DNA of 64,000 nt, taken from positions 6,285,001 to 6,349,000 of the forward strand of contig NZ_CP054698.1 in NCBI RefSeq assembly GCF_014023275.1, written 5' to 3'. The DNA comes from Nostoc edaphicum CCNP1411 (GTDB lineage Bacteria > Cyanobacteriota > Cyanobacteriia > Cyanobacteriales > Nostocaceae). Below, piece after piece: positions 9,253 through 19,308 of this stretch. How positions within the stretch are numbered: the stretch's first letter is position 1; every line of letters begins with the position of its first letter. The notes below the pieces were generated by a model, which saw nothing but the letters and a program-made list of their open reading frames with translations, had not been told where the DNA came from and did no database searches. A program made the position numbers and the translations under genes.

Positions 9253-9341
9253 TTCAAATGTTGCAGCAAAAAGTGAATTAATCTTAGTTAACAACCAATA
9301 GATTAACTTTTAATTAAATTTAGGTTAAGGTTTTGTGATAT

Positions 9342-12300
9342 CTACGTTGAGGGTTGCTCCTGTAGTGGAATCATAACCACAAACTCAGAACCTTGTCCTG
9401 GTGCTGAAATACACTGGATTTGACCACCATGTTTGCTGACAACAATCTGGTAGCTAATTGACAAACCCATACCCGTACCTTTACCCACAGGTTTTGTAGT
9501 GAAGAAGGGATCAAATAGGCGTTTGCGTACTTCCTCAGTCATGCCTGGGCCATTGTCGGCAATGCTAATGATTACACGGTCTTCTTGAATAAAGCTACGA
9601 ATGCGAATTGTGGGAATGGGGCATTGGGCATTGGGCATTGGGCATGGGGCATTGGGTATTTGGAAAACTTTTCCCCATTCCCCAGTCCCTAGTCCCCAGT
9701 CCCCAATCCCCAGTCCCTCTTCCAAAACATCGATCGCATTTGTCAACAGATTCATAAATACCTGATTCATCTGTCCAGCGTGACAGACTATTGGTGGCAG
9801 GTTGCCGTACTCTCGGATTACCTGGATTTCGGGATTTCCTGGTTTGGCTTTCAGGCGATTTTGCAATAGCAGCAAGGTGCTATCAATACCTTGATGAATA
9901 TCCACTGCCTTTGTGCCGTCTTCATCATGGCGAGAAAAATTGCGTAAAGACAGGACAATCTGCCGAATGCGTTCGGCTCCCATGTTCATAGAATCCAGGA
10001 TTTTGGGCAAATCTTGCTTGAGAAAGTCTAAATCAATGGCGTGGATTTGTTGGTGAATTTCTGGTGTTGGTGGGCAGTAACTCTGTTGATAAAGGTCTAC
10101 TAAGTACAGCAAATCCTTAGTATATTCACGGGCGTGGGTAATATTGCCGTAAATAAAATTGACGGGATTATTGATTTCATGGGCAATACCTGCAACCAAT
10201 TGTCCCAAACTGGACATTTTTTCAGTTTGAATCAGTTGCGCTTGAGTTTGTTGAAGTTTTAGCAGCGCCGCTTCTAATTGCTGGGCTTTATCTTGGGCAG
10301 TTTGGGCGGCGATACGACTTTGGGTGTAAAGTTTAGCTTGGTCAATGGCGATCGCTAGTTGAACTGTAACTGCTTGTAATAATTCTACTTCGTTGTCTAG
10401 CCAAGGTCGCAAGCCGCTACAATAACCACAGCTAAATGTGCCAATTTCACCAGATTGAGTGTGTACGGGCAGTGACATAAAGGCAGTGAAACCAAAATCC
10501 TGCAAAAACTGCCGTGCTATGGAATCGCCCACAGTCTCTACATTATTAATACGGATGATTTCTCCGTTCAAAGTTTTAGCTGCGATTAATTCGATTTCTG
10601 CATTAGTTGCTTCTTGGTCGTTAAGCAGACAGGGTAAAAAGGAACTTTTCGCCTCATATACTTTATCCCAGTATGGTACATCAGCGTCTTGCCGATACCA
10701 AAAGAAGGCGCAGCGATCAATCTGGAATAAGTTGTGAATCTCCTGCACTGCTGTTTCTACAATGTAATTGAGATCCAAGGAAGCTCGAATCTGATTAGAA
10801 AGACGATTAAGTAGTGCTTCCCGTTGGGCACTTTCTTTGAGTGCAATTTCTGCTTGTTTGCGCTTAATGCCAATAGCAATCTCCTGGGCGGCAAATTCTA
10901 ATGCGATGAAAGTTGATTCTGTCACTGTTTGGCGGGAAAACATGGCTATCACCCCTACAGTTTCATCTTCAACAATTAAGGGATAGCCAGCAAAGGCAAC
11001 CATACCCTCTCGCTGCGCCCACTCTTTGTTACCCACGCGGGGATCTGTCTGTACAGAGTTAGTGAGGTGGGGTTTGCCTTCTTCGGCAATCAAACCAATT
11101 TTGAATTGACCGACTGGCACACATTGATGGGGCCCATTGATATGGGTGTACATCCCCGAACTGATTTGCAACTCCAATACATTATCTTGTTTGTTCAGTA
11201 TCCAGATGCGAGCAAAGGCTGCATCAAGATGTTCAACTAAAGCATCGGTGCAGCGGCGCATCATGTTCTGTAAGCTGTCACTCTGGGTAAGGGCCGCATC
11301 TACATCGGCACGAAAATTTGCTAAACGCGCCCGTTCTGCTAAAGCTTCCTCTGCTTGTTTGCGATCGCTGGTGTCATGGCAAATACCAACGAAGTTTACA
11401 ATATTACCATTGGCGTCTCTAATAGCAGATGAGTTGCTTGTATGCCATCGCCAAGTACCATTTTTGTGTTGGACTCGATATTCAATTGCTTTTTGTTTTT
11501 CGCCTGTTGTCAAAATTCTTTTAAAATAATCGACACAGATATGCACATCGTCAGGATGTATAAAGGGAATAAAAGATTTGCCTTCAACCTCTGCAACCTC
11601 ATGCCCAAAAACTTCTGTCCAGTTAGGAGAAACGTAGGAAAATATTCCTTCAAGTGTCAGCGAAAAAATAACGTTATTGGCATTTTCCACAATGCTGCGA
11701 AACTTGGCATCGCTTTCGATTAATGCTGCTTGAGTTTTGTCGCAGATGTCGCGGATAAGAACTATAACTTGCTGGCCTGGTAATGGTAATAACCTAGCTT
11801 CAAAAATATTGTTTTTTTCTGGTAGCGGTAAGGTATATTCAAAACTGACTTCATATTGAGTTTCAATTACTTGAGTTATTTCTTGTTGGAAGCGATCGCC
11901 TACACCAGTCGGTAAACATTCTCGCAAACTCTTGCCCTGACAATCTCCTGGTGGAATATATAGACTCTGATTCTTTCCTGGCTTGTAATCTAGGATAATT
12001 CCATCAGCATTGAGACGAAAGTAAAAATCAGGAAGCACTTGCAAAATTGCTGCCAACTCTGATGTTTTTTGGCTTAACTGTGCTTCAACTGCTTGGCGTT
12101 TTGTAGTTTCAGCTTCCAGTTTTTCTAGTGCTTTTGCTAATTCTGATGCCTGTTTATTTCCTGTAATTTTACGTAAGCGGCGAGAGGAATTCGTAGATGA
12201 CGAGCAGCTTTCTGTTAGGGAAGGTTGACATACCACTCTCGGCACTTCTGTTAGATCAATACAATAACCGATATAACCGACAAAGCTACCATCTGCTGCA

Positions 12301-12680
12301 AATCTTGGCGCGGCTGTATCTAAAATCCAGTGATATTCGCCATCAGCCCGACGCAAGCGATATTGCCTCTGGAAAGAATCATGTACAGCAAATGCTTTTA
12401 GGTATATATCTTCACATCGCGGTCTATCTTCTGGATGGACACTACAAGTCCAGATATTGCCTATCTCCTCTCCTTGCCCAAATGCAGATGTACCTGTTGT
12501 TGTGCCAGTAAATTCCAGCCAATTGGAATTGAAGTAACAGTAAAGTGCATTGTATCCAGACATCCAAATCATCAGAGGAGCGGTATCCGCCTGCTGCCAA
12601 AATACTTTTTCATCCTGTTGTATTTCTGATGGGGCAATGATGATTTGGTTAATGTAGCTCTGCACCTTTTTAGAAAACAC
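9342..12680 (-). CDS. Multi-domain PAS/GAF sensor histidine kinase with an STRR insert in the ATPase domain
   Basis: A 1112-aa soluble kinase with no obvious membrane segment. Order of domains: PAS at about 30-145, a coiled coil, PAS at 205-310, PAS/PAC at 322-440, GAF at 455-610, GAF at 630-785, coiled coil, HisKA with the H-box AGIAHEINNPVNF (His834), then an HATPase domain with the N-box FMNLLTNAIDV, DNGPGM and GKGTGMGLSIS. Between the N-box and the next strand (about residues 988-1023) the protein reads as translated STRR (LGIGDWGLGTGEW, then IPNAPCPMPNAQCPIP), which normal HATPase domains lack. No partner response regulator lies next to it. The signal is unknown. Confidence 0.9.
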   Translation of the reverse strand: MFSKKVQSYINQIIIAPSEIQQDEKVFWQQADTAPLMIWMSGYNALYCYFNSNWLEFTGTTTGTSAFGQGEEIGNIWTCSVHPEDRPRCEDIYLKAFAVHDSFQRQYRLRRADGEYHWILDTAAPRFAADGSFVGYIGYCIDLTEVPRVVCQPSLTESCSSSTNSSRRLRKITGNKQASELAKALEKLEAETTKRQAVEAQLSQKTSELAAILQVLPDFYFRLNADGIILDYKPGKNQSLYIPPGDCQGKSLRECLPTGVGDRFQQEITQVIETQYEVSFEYTLPLPEKNNIFEARLLPLPGQQVIVLIRDICDKTQAALIESDAKFRSIVENANNVIFSLTLEGIFSYVSPNWTEVFGHEVAEVEGKSFIPFIHPDDVHICVDYFKRILTTGEKQKAIEYRVQHKNGTWRWHTSNSSAIRDANGNIVNFVGICHDTSDRKQAEEALAERARLANFRADVDAALTQSDSLQNMMRRCTDALVEHLDAAFARIWILNKQDNVLELQISSGMYTHINGPHQCVPVGQFKIGLIAEEGKPHLTNSVQTDPRVGNKEWAQREGMVAFAGYPLIVEDETVGVIAMFSRQTVTESTFIALEFAAQEIAIGIKRKQAEIALKESAQREALLNRLSNQIRASLDLNYIVETAVQEIHNLFQIDRCAFFWYRQDADVPYWDKVYEAKSSFLPCLLNDQEATNAEIELIAAKTLNGEIIRINNVETVGDSIARQFLQDFGFTAFMSLPVHTQSGEIGTFSCGYCSGLRPWLDNEVELLQAVTVQLAIAIDQAKLYTQSRIAAQTAQDKAQQLEAALLKLQQTQAQLIQTEKMSSLGQLVAGIAHEINNPVNFIYGNITHAREYTKDLLYLVDLYQQSYCPPTPEIHQQIHAIDLDFLKQDLPKILDSMNMGAERIRQIVLSLRNFSRHDEDGTKAVDIHQGIDSTLLLLQNRLKAKPGNPEIQVIREYGNLPPIVCHAGQMNQVFMNLLTNAIDVLEEGLGIGDWGLGTGEWGKVFQIPNAPCPMPNAQCPIPTIRIRSFIQEDRVIISIADNGPGMTEEVRKRLFDPFFTTKPVGKGTGMGLSISYQIVVSKHGGQIQCISAPGQGSEFVVMIPLQEQPST
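9611..9720. repeat. STRR array inside a coding sequence
   Basis: GGGCATT heptamers (9617-9660) followed by inverted-sense CCCCAGT/CCCCATT heptamers (9670-9720). The block is in frame with the kinase gene and adds about 36 residues without a stop. Confidence 0.88.
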
Positions 12681-13969
12681 TTTTGCCTGCCTGCTCTGCC
12701 TAAATTATGAAGTTAATAGTCTGAAAATATGATTTCTTAATACATGGATATAATCTTTTTCATGCCAGCCTGCTAACTATCTTAATACTTTATTTATTTT
12801 TATATGTGCAGCAATTCCTCTTTTACTGTAAATAAATTTAAAAAATGCTGAAGTTATCATTAAGATTAAGTTGAGCATTTTTGGTGAATTTTAAACTCTA
12901 TATGTCAGGAAGGTTGTTTGACTTTGTTTCTTCTGAAAATCACCGATAAATTCATCTTAGCTATGCAATTTCGTTGCTGAAAAACCCGATTGAACTTCAC
13001 TAAAACTACATGATTCTCCGTGAGGCGTTTATGTCTTTACAAGAAATTCACAATAGTTTAATACAAAATAAATATTAATTTTTATCAAGAAGAATTCAGC
13101 ACGAACTAGTGTCCGATGATTCTATTTTATATTGACCTAAATTTGTCTTAATAAAAATAATTGACTATGACAAACTGTGCTTCCAAATCGAGTTTAATTT
13201 TCGAGATGCCAAGCAGTTCTGGTATTGGAAAACTTTACGAACCTCAGTCAAACTGCGGTGACTAATGCTGCTAAAACACGCATTCTTTATGATCAACTTA
13301 TCCCATCATCAACTCTTAGATTTTCGTCAACACAATCCCGACTCTGGCATTATCGATCTTAGGGACTTCCAAGAAATAAATTATCCATTTTGTGGGGTGG
13401 GCAACATGAGCGCCCTAAATCTGCGACGGGTGGGGACACCCATCCCACAAGAAATTTGGGATGTTTTGTTATTTGGAAGTCCCTTAAGGCTCCCAATCGT
13501 GGTTTTCGATATATCTATGAAATTTTAAAAATGCTTCCTAAAATGCCTGAGCCTATTTTATTAACCCAGATTTTTGCCAAGCTTACTTCTTTAGGACGTA
13601 TTCATCCCGTTTCTACGGGCGTTGAACCCTCGTAAATTGGCTAAGATTGGCTGAAAGGATCACCCACACAAAAGTTATAAAAACTTTTTTTGACCAATTG
13701 ACACAGACAAAAAGCTATGGGATAGTTCTACTAAACTACGGTAAATTGACCAAGATTTAGTAGTAAAGAATCGTAAATCTGATTAAAGACTTTCAAAAAC
13801 TGAAGGATTTAATTGCCCGAAGTGTAAAAAAGTCTGATAATTCGCTCTTTGCAGAAGCGGGGGTGAGGTTGCACACATTTGAGACTGTGCGACTAATTTT
13901 ATTCTGTCTAGTAATTTATCTGATTCACTCAGGTAAGTTTTTTTGGTGTCTACCAAGGTGAAAATACAA
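12681..13969. other. Long AT-rich intergenic region with possible decayed gene
   Basis: About 1.29 kb with no intact gene. 13361-13484 is a MITE-like element. The flanks carry frames that read as protein-like pieces, for example FRDAKQFWYWKTLRTSVKL at about 13199-13255 and RGFRYIYEILKMLPKMPEP downstream of the element. This suggests a gene that decayed and was interrupted, but I could not identify it. The bases just before 13970 hold a possible ribosome binding site (AAGGTGAAA). Confidence 0.4.
13361..13484. mobile_element. MITE-like element (short copy)
   Basis: 124 bp bounded by AGGGACTTCCAA at the left and its exact complement TTGGAAGTCCCT at the right, flanked by TTA on both sides. It has no coding capacity. 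A second copy, in the opposite orientation, is at 52065-52393. The first 43 bases here are identical to the reverse complement of the last 43 bases of that copy, and the other ends agree nearly base for base. Confidence 0.8.
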
Positions 13970-14881
13970 ATGACAAATATCTTTGCAAAGACAATAGCGA
14001 TCGCAACAAGTGCTGCTTCTATATCAGTGGCTTCTTTAATAATAACAGTACCTGCTCAGGCAGCATCATTCACATCATTTTCGTTTAAAACTAATGTCAC
14101 AGCTACTCCGATTAACGACCCTACATCTAGTCTACTCAATGATCCCACAAGGGATATCCGGTTGGATTCAGTAGAATTTGGTGGAAAAACGATTAGTAGC
14201 TTTGAAGTTGTCACGGGAGCAGAGATTCTCCAAAATGATACATACACTCTCCCAGATGGAAATGTATTCGGTGTACTGAATTCAGGACGAGGCCCCAATA
14301 CTCCTGATGACGCCCTGCTTCCAGAAGGCCCCTCAAAACCAAACCCAACTGCTCAAGACATTGTTGACAGTTTGGGGAACTTAAATCTAAATAGCATTCT
14401 GGTGACGCGAGAAAATGCAGATACAGCCAGCATTGAAGTTTCCTTCGCCAATCCCGTGAATACCTTCTTCTTTTGGGAGCGTGGTGGAGCAGCAGGTGGT
14501 CCAATTGCAGGCGATAGCGATTTATTGGTGGAAGCTTTGGGTGAAAATAATGAAGTTATAGCGACTTACAAAATTTTGAGGCAAAACTACACCAAAGCCG
14601 ACTATAACATCAGTAGTCAGGTATTCCCCATCCTTAACAATGGGCCTTTCAATATTGGCTCCAGAGGCATTAGTTTAGATGGAATCACTACCCAAACACT
14701 ACGATTAACTAGCTCTAACAATAATGGGCTTATTTCTGGTATTCCTAACGACAATGGGCCAGATTTCAAAGTTATAGCAGCAACGGTTAAAGCTGTTCCT
14801 GAATCCTCTACTATTATGGGCGCACTGTTAGTGGGCGGTTTAGGGATCATCTTCAAGCGTAAGAGAATAGTTATAGGCTGA
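13970..14881 (+). CDS. PEP-CTERM-type exported protein
   Basis: A 303-aa secreted protein. It starts with a signal peptide (MTNIFAKTIAIATSAASISV, cleavage near PAQAAS) and ends with a PEP-CTERM sorting signal: VPESSTIMGALLVGG, a hydrophobic helix, then the basic tail FKRKR. The canonical motif is PEP; here it is PES. Such proteins are processed by an exosortase and displayed outside the inner membrane. The body is Asn/Asp/Thr-rich beta-type sequence of unknown function. The frame is open from a TTG at 13943, but the ATG at 13970 follows a purine-rich site and begins the signal peptide. Confidence 0.82.
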   Translation: MTNIFAKTIAIATSAASISVASLIITVPAQAASFTSFSFKTNVTATPINDPTSSLLNDPTRDIRLDSVEFGGKTISSFEVVTGAEILQNDTYTLPDGNVFGVLNSGRGPNTPDDALLPEGPSKPNPTAQDIVDSLGNLNLNSILVTRENADTASIEVSFANPVNTFFFWERGGAAGGPIAGDSDLLVEALGENNEVIATYKILRQNYTKADYNISSQVFPILNNGPFNIGSRGISLDGITTQTLRLTSSNNNGLISGIPNDNGPDFKVIAATVKAVPESSTIMGALLVGGLGIIFKRKRIVIG

Positions 14882-14926
14882 TATAACAAGCAGTTTTTAA
14901 ACTGTTAGCTAAAATAACATAACTCT

Positions 14927-14970
14927 AAAGACCTCTATCACTTAGTACAACTAAGGAGAGGTCTTTTTTT
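14927..14970 (+). terminator. Rho-independent terminator after the PEP-CTERM gene
   Basis: AAAGACCTCT pairs with AGAGGTCTTT, with an inner CTTAG/CTAAG pairing, and runs straight into seven T residues. A textbook intrinsic terminator 46 bases past the stop codon. Confidence 0.85.
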
Positions 14971-15340
14971 GGTAAAAATCTATACCTGTAAGTCTCCCAT
15001 TCATCTCCCAATACGGTAAGGCAAGAGACGCGATAAATCGCCGTCTCTACAAAGGACTGATTATTGTAAAGACGGCGATTTATTGCGGCTACACGAAACT
15101 TTACCCACCTCCGTTGGTTTAAAAATTTTTGCTTAGGCGGATTTGGCTTGTGTAGTAGTGAATTATATTCTAATACCCTTGGGTTAGCACCAAAAACCTT
15201 GTATCTTAAGGACTTACGCAAAAATTGTCTAAAACTCTTATTCCTTAAATCATTTGTATAAAAGGGTTTAATACCCACATCTTTACTAAGCGGTCTTCAA
15301 TAATTTAGTGGTATAAAACCCAACTTTAGTAAAACAGAAT

Positions 15341-15488
15341 TCAGGAGTCAGGAGCCAGAATGGGCTAAACCTTAGCTATCCGCTAACAGAATGAATTTTG
15401 ATAGCGTAGCGTTAGCAAGTCATAGAGCATCTTGATTCTGACTCCTGTTAGCGTTAGCGGGGCGTTTAGCCCATTCTGACTTCTGAAT
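15341..15488. repeat. Imperfect inverted repeat of about 148 bp
   Basis: The left arm (AATTCAGGAGTCAGGAGCCAG, then AATGGGCTAAAC) is matched by the right arm (GTTTAGCCCATTCTGACTTC, then TGAATT). The interior carries GCGTTAGC-type short repeats. This is MITE-like in size and shape with no coding content. Confidence 0.65.
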
Positions 15489-15679
15489 TCTTCTTCAATT
15501 TTCCTAACAAAACCCAATGTTTCAAAATTGTCTTGACCGTTGAAAATGCTTCATCCCACAATCGCAAGTTAAATGAGAGAAATGCTAAATGTAATATCAA
15601 CACATTGCAACAATGGCTAGAAATCGCATTTTATATGTTATAAAGCTCACAGAAATTAATGTTAGGCGGAAACTACTCT

Positions 15680-18223
15680 ATGGAACCAGATAAACTGGGC
15701 CGTTTTAAGGAGTACGGCGAATTCATCCTCCGAAAGATAGATTCTGTGCCCCAGTACCCTTCTAAACAAGAAGATTGGGTTCCAGCTAGTCTTGATGAGT
15801 GTCTCCTGCATCTGCGGTCAGCTGCCCAGAAAACTGTAGACCTGGCAACTTCGCCTGTGAAAATTGGTGTGATGGGGGAATTCAGTAGTGGAAAAACTCT
15901 ACTTTTAGGCAGTCTAATTGGATATGCTGATGCTTTGCCAGTCAGTGAAAATCCCACTACAGGTAATGTTACTGCCATACATATTATCCCGCAAGACGAT
16001 TTCGCAACGACACAATTAAGTAACTTTACGGTAGAGTATCTTTCTCATGAAGGAGTACATGAGTGTCTGCGCTTCATGTTAGGGGAAGCCAATAAACGAA
16101 CAACAGCAGCAGGGCTTCCTCCGATACCAGTATCAAAACTCAACTCTGGCAACGATATTATTGGCTGGTGTGAAGAAGCATGGAATAGCAGTAACAATTT
16201 AGAGCTACGTTATTTACTCCGGGAGTTGGTATTATTCTTGCGGGCTTATCAAGCTTATGGGGAAGTTATGTGTGGTGGGCACTACCAGATTGATGCTATC
16301 ACCGCCCGCGAGGGGCTACAGCTAGTCGAACAGCCAATGGCAATCCAAACTCTGAAATTTGAGGATTTACCCCCAGCGCATATCCGATTACCGAGTCCAC
16401 CCCAAAGGCTACCAACAAAGTTATTGCAAAACAGTTTCCCACTCATCCGCCGCGTAGATATCGATGTAAAAATATCACGGGAAATTTGGGATTTTGCAGG
16501 TGCAGCCAAATTTATTCTCATCGACTTTCCAGGGTTGGGGGCTGCTAATTCGGGCGCTAGGGATACCTTTTTGTCACTGCGAGAATTGGCAGAAGTACAA
16601 ACAATTTTGGTATTGCTAAATGGTAAATCGCCGGGGAGCGATCGCGCCAATAAAATCTTTACCATGATGCAGCAGCAGCGACCAGGACAAGACCTGAAAG
16701 ATTTAATTCTCGTAGGTGTGGGTCGCTTCGATCAACTACCCCTAGACAGCGAGGGTGGCGAAAGAGAACTTGACCAACTGATTGAAGATAGCCCATATTT
16801 GTACGAAGAAACGGTTTTCCAAAAACTCAAAGTTCTGCAAACTACCATTGACGGTGCAGAGGCGTTTACAACCCAAAAAGACCGGATCGTTTTACTGTCG
16901 CCACTGTTGGGATTGGCTGAATTAGCAAAACGTTCTACTACAGTCAAAGCAGGCTCACCAGATTTTTTGGCTAACTTGGATTATCCTGATTATCTAGATC
17001 GGTCTAAACGGCTACAAGATAAATGGGGGCGCTTAAGTGAACGGCTACTAGATGCTGATCCCCGTAGCTCTTTGGGCAAACAGGTAGGTTACTTTGGTCA
17101 AGATGGGGGTCTTAGTAAGCTGCGGGAATTGATTCAAACCCACGTAGCTACTCATGGTTTAAAGCAACTGTATGAAGATACTCGCAGAGCTGCTGATGTG
17201 GTGAGTCAGCAACAAGATCACTTGAAAGACATCATAGATGAAATTCACGAGCAAGGCATTCCCACAGGAGACAGTCCTGCATTTATCGAGTTGCGCTCTG
17301 TGGTCGAAAGCTTGGATAAAATCTACAGAAATTTTCAAAAAGATTTAGGAACAGAACCACTGAAAGACCGGCGCGGTGTTGTCGTCAGCGATGTAGTTAA
17401 AGACGAACTCACTTTTAGAATCCTCAATTGGAACCAGTGGACTTTACTCTTCAACAAAGCCAACAATGGAGCGATCGCTCTGGCAGAATCTAAAGGTGCA
17501 GCCGGGAAATTATTTGATCGGGGAAACCGTGTAAATACTTCCCTTCCGACTAAAAGCGATGATTTTTATCCAGTTTTTGAGAAAACCGTTAAGGAAGTAG
17601 AAGATTTTGCCCGCGATCGCATTCATCAAGCAGTGGTAGATTTATTGAACCAACTATCAAATTATGTAGCCCCAGAACGCGAACAATTGCAGATATTTTT
17701 TCATCCAGAAATGGAGCAAGAAATTGAAGATAAATTTGGTTTTGAAGATGCTGATCTCTTTTACAAGTTATTACTAGGATGCGATCCGAATGAATGGAAA
17801 GAAGCAATCATCTCGGAAATCAGTAGTAAAGACAAAACCGTTGCACCTGAAACCATCTTTCCTCTAGCGCGTCAAGACGAGAAACACAACGTTGGTCAAA
17901 TCTTTGACTGGGCACCAGAAAAAAGCCAAGGCTTACCCAGATCGAGCAATCATCAACTTTTAGTCCTGCGGCTACGAGATGAAATCACCGCTAGCGCTAG
18001 CCTTCATCTTGTGCAGTATGTTAGCGAAGTTAATCAACAAATTAATTCCGAATTAGAAGGTATTTTGGATCAAATTATTCCTAGTTTGCAAAACCTTTCA
18101 AAAAAAGAAACTTTGCTCAGATATCTAGCGGCTGGGGAATTAGCACCTGAGATCGCAATTCCTACTTGGTTGCAGATTATTTCAGAACTTGCTGCTGTTT
18201 CTTATTTAGATGATTTGAGATGA
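15680..18223 (+). CDS. Dynamin-like large GTPase
   Basis: An 847-aa protein whose N-terminal third is a dynamin-superfamily GTPase. The P-loop GEFSSGKT is at residues 66-73, a switch-I Thr lies in NPTTGNVTAI, the DxxG motif is DFPG at 282-285, and GVGRFD (about 346-351) stands where the N/TKxD motif normally is, so the fourth motif is divergent. The rest is mainly helical, as expected of the stalk and tip of bacterial dynamin-like proteins, which remodel membranes. No strong transmembrane segment is visible. The frame opens at an ATG at 15659; the ATG at 15680 has a better upstream purine run. It heads a same-strand block with the genes at 18277, 19309 and 22418. Confidence 0.85.
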   Translation: MEPDKLGRFKEYGEFILRKIDSVPQYPSKQEDWVPASLDECLLHLRSAAQKTVDLATSPVKIGVMGEFSSGKTLLLGSLIGYADALPVSENPTTGNVTAIHIIPQDDFATTQLSNFTVEYLSHEGVHECLRFMLGEANKRTTAAGLPPIPVSKLNSGNDIIGWCEEAWNSSNNLELRYLLRELVLFLRAYQAYGEVMCGGHYQIDAITAREGLQLVEQPMAIQTLKFEDLPPAHIRLPSPPQRLPTKLLQNSFPLIRRVDIDVKISREIWDFAGAAKFILIDFPGLGAANSGARDTFLSLRELAEVQTILVLLNGKSPGSDRANKIFTMMQQQRPGQDLKDLILVGVGRFDQLPLDSEGGERELDQLIEDSPYLYEETVFQKLKVLQTTIDGAEAFTTQKDRIVLLSPLLGLAELAKRSTTVKAGSPDFLANLDYPDYLDRSKRLQDKWGRLSERLLDADPRSSLGKQVGYFGQDGGLSKLRELIQTHVATHGLKQLYEDTRRAADVVSQQQDHLKDIIDEIHEQGIPTGDSPAFIELRSVVESLDKIYRNFQKDLGTEPLKDRRGVVVSDVVKDELTFRILNWNQWTLLFNKANNGAIALAESKGAAGKLFDRGNRVNTSLPTKSDDFYPVFEKTVKEVEDFARDRIHQAVVDLLNQLSNYVAPEREQLQIFFHPEMEQEIEDKFGFEDADLFYKLLLGCDPNEWKEAIISEISSKDKTVAPETIFPLARQDEKHNVGQIFDWAPEKSQGLPRSSNHQLLVLRLRDEITASASLHLVQYVSEVNQQINSELEGILDQIIPSLQNLSKKETLLRYLAAGELAPEIAIPTWLQIISELAAVSYLDDLR

Positions 18224-18276
18224 GCTAACTGAGAAAATGACTGATTGCGATCGGCTTCGGAGATGAGGATGTATTT

Positions 18277-19068
18277 GTGAGACGTGATGCAATTTTTTAT
18301 ACAATTTTCAAGCGTGTCCCAGGATTGTTTTTCGAGTTAGTAGAACAGCCACCAGCCGAAGCTAGTAGCTATCGCTTTGAATCAGTTGAAGTTAAAGAAC
18401 CAACGTTTCGGATTGATGGGGTGTTTTTACCTCCACCAAATGCAACATCTCAAATGATCTTTTTTGCTGAGGTGCAATTCCAAAAGGATGAGTTACTGTA
18501 TCATCGCTTTTTCACCGAATCCATGCTGTATATGTATCGTAACCCGTCGCTTTACGATGACTGGTATGGGGTAATTATTTTACAGTCTCGCAACTTGGAA
18601 CCGGAAAACACGACTATTCACAGATCGTTACTGAACAGTTCCCAAGTACAACGAATTTATTTGGATGAGTTAGGTAATCCTGATGAGCAAAAAGTAGGTA
18701 TCAGTTTGATGCAGTTGACTATTGCTTCAGACAATCAAATGGTGCAAGAAGCGAAACGTTTAATTGAGCGGGTGCAGCAAGAGCAGATAACTGTTTTAGC
18801 TAAGAAGGAGATAATAGATGTAATCACAACGATCGCTGTTTATAAATTTGCCAACTTAAGTCGTGAAGAGGTAGAGGCAATGTTAGGAGTTAAGTTAGAA
18901 GAAACTAGAGTTTATCAAGAAGCTAAACAAGAAGGACGAGAAGAAGGACGAGAAGAATTAAAACTTGAACTTGTACCTCGGTTCTTAGCTCGTGGTATGT
19001 CGATGGAAGAGGTTGCCCAGTTACTTGATTTAACTATCGAACAAGTAAGACTTGCAACTGAGCAATAA
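18277..19068 (+). CDS. DUF2887 / Rpn-type PD-(D/E)XK nuclease-like protein
   Basis: A 263-aa protein starting at GTG after GAGGAT. It opens RRDAIFYTIFKRVPGLFFEL and carries the nuclease-like core RIDGVFLPP ... FFAEVQFQ (D...ExQ). It ends in a charged helix with EGREEGREE, then a helix-turn-helix-like tail (GMSMEEVAQLLDLTIEQV). This is the architecture of cyanobacterial DUF2887 proteins related to Rpn (recombination-promoting nuclease) families. These genes are numerous and mobile in Nostoc genomes, so its place between the dynamin gene (53 bases upstream) and the SrfB-like gene may be an insertion rather than a functional link. Confidence 0.85.
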   Translation: MRRDAIFYTIFKRVPGLFFELVEQPPAEASSYRFESVEVKEPTFRIDGVFLPPPNATSQMIFFAEVQFQKDELLYHRFFTESMLYMYRNPSLYDDWYGVIILQSRNLEPENTTIHRSLLNSSQVQRIYLDELGNPDEQKVGISLMQLTIASDNQMVQEAKRLIERVQQEQITVLAKKEIIDVITTIAVYKFANLSREEVEAMLGVKLEETRVYQEAKQEGREEGREELKLELVPRFLARGMSMEEVAQLLDLTIEQVRLATEQ

Positions 19069-19308
19069 TCTTCAACATCAACTTAGTAACTGCCGTAATT
19101 TTCATAGCAATGCCAAGTTTGGGCTACGCCTACGCCCTTTCATATAAAAAAAAGCGTAGCCCTACGTAGATATCGCGCCAAATAAAAAAGCCAGTGCTAA
19201 AGAGAATCAGTGGTACAAGACCAAAGAATTCTCTAAATTTGTAATTTTATGATACAACATTACAGTTTTTAGCCAGCTATAAAACAAACAACAGAAAGTG
19301 ATACTATA

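Larger units (their letters stand above)
14882..15679. other. Repeat-rich intergenic region
   Basis: After the terminator, 15014-15095 holds the dispersed GAGACGCGATAAATCGCCGTCTC-type repeat and a partial inverted copy. Similar sequences recur at about 24013-24043 and 51999-52025. 15341-15488 is a separate large inverted repeat. No gene is supported. Confidence 0.55.
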
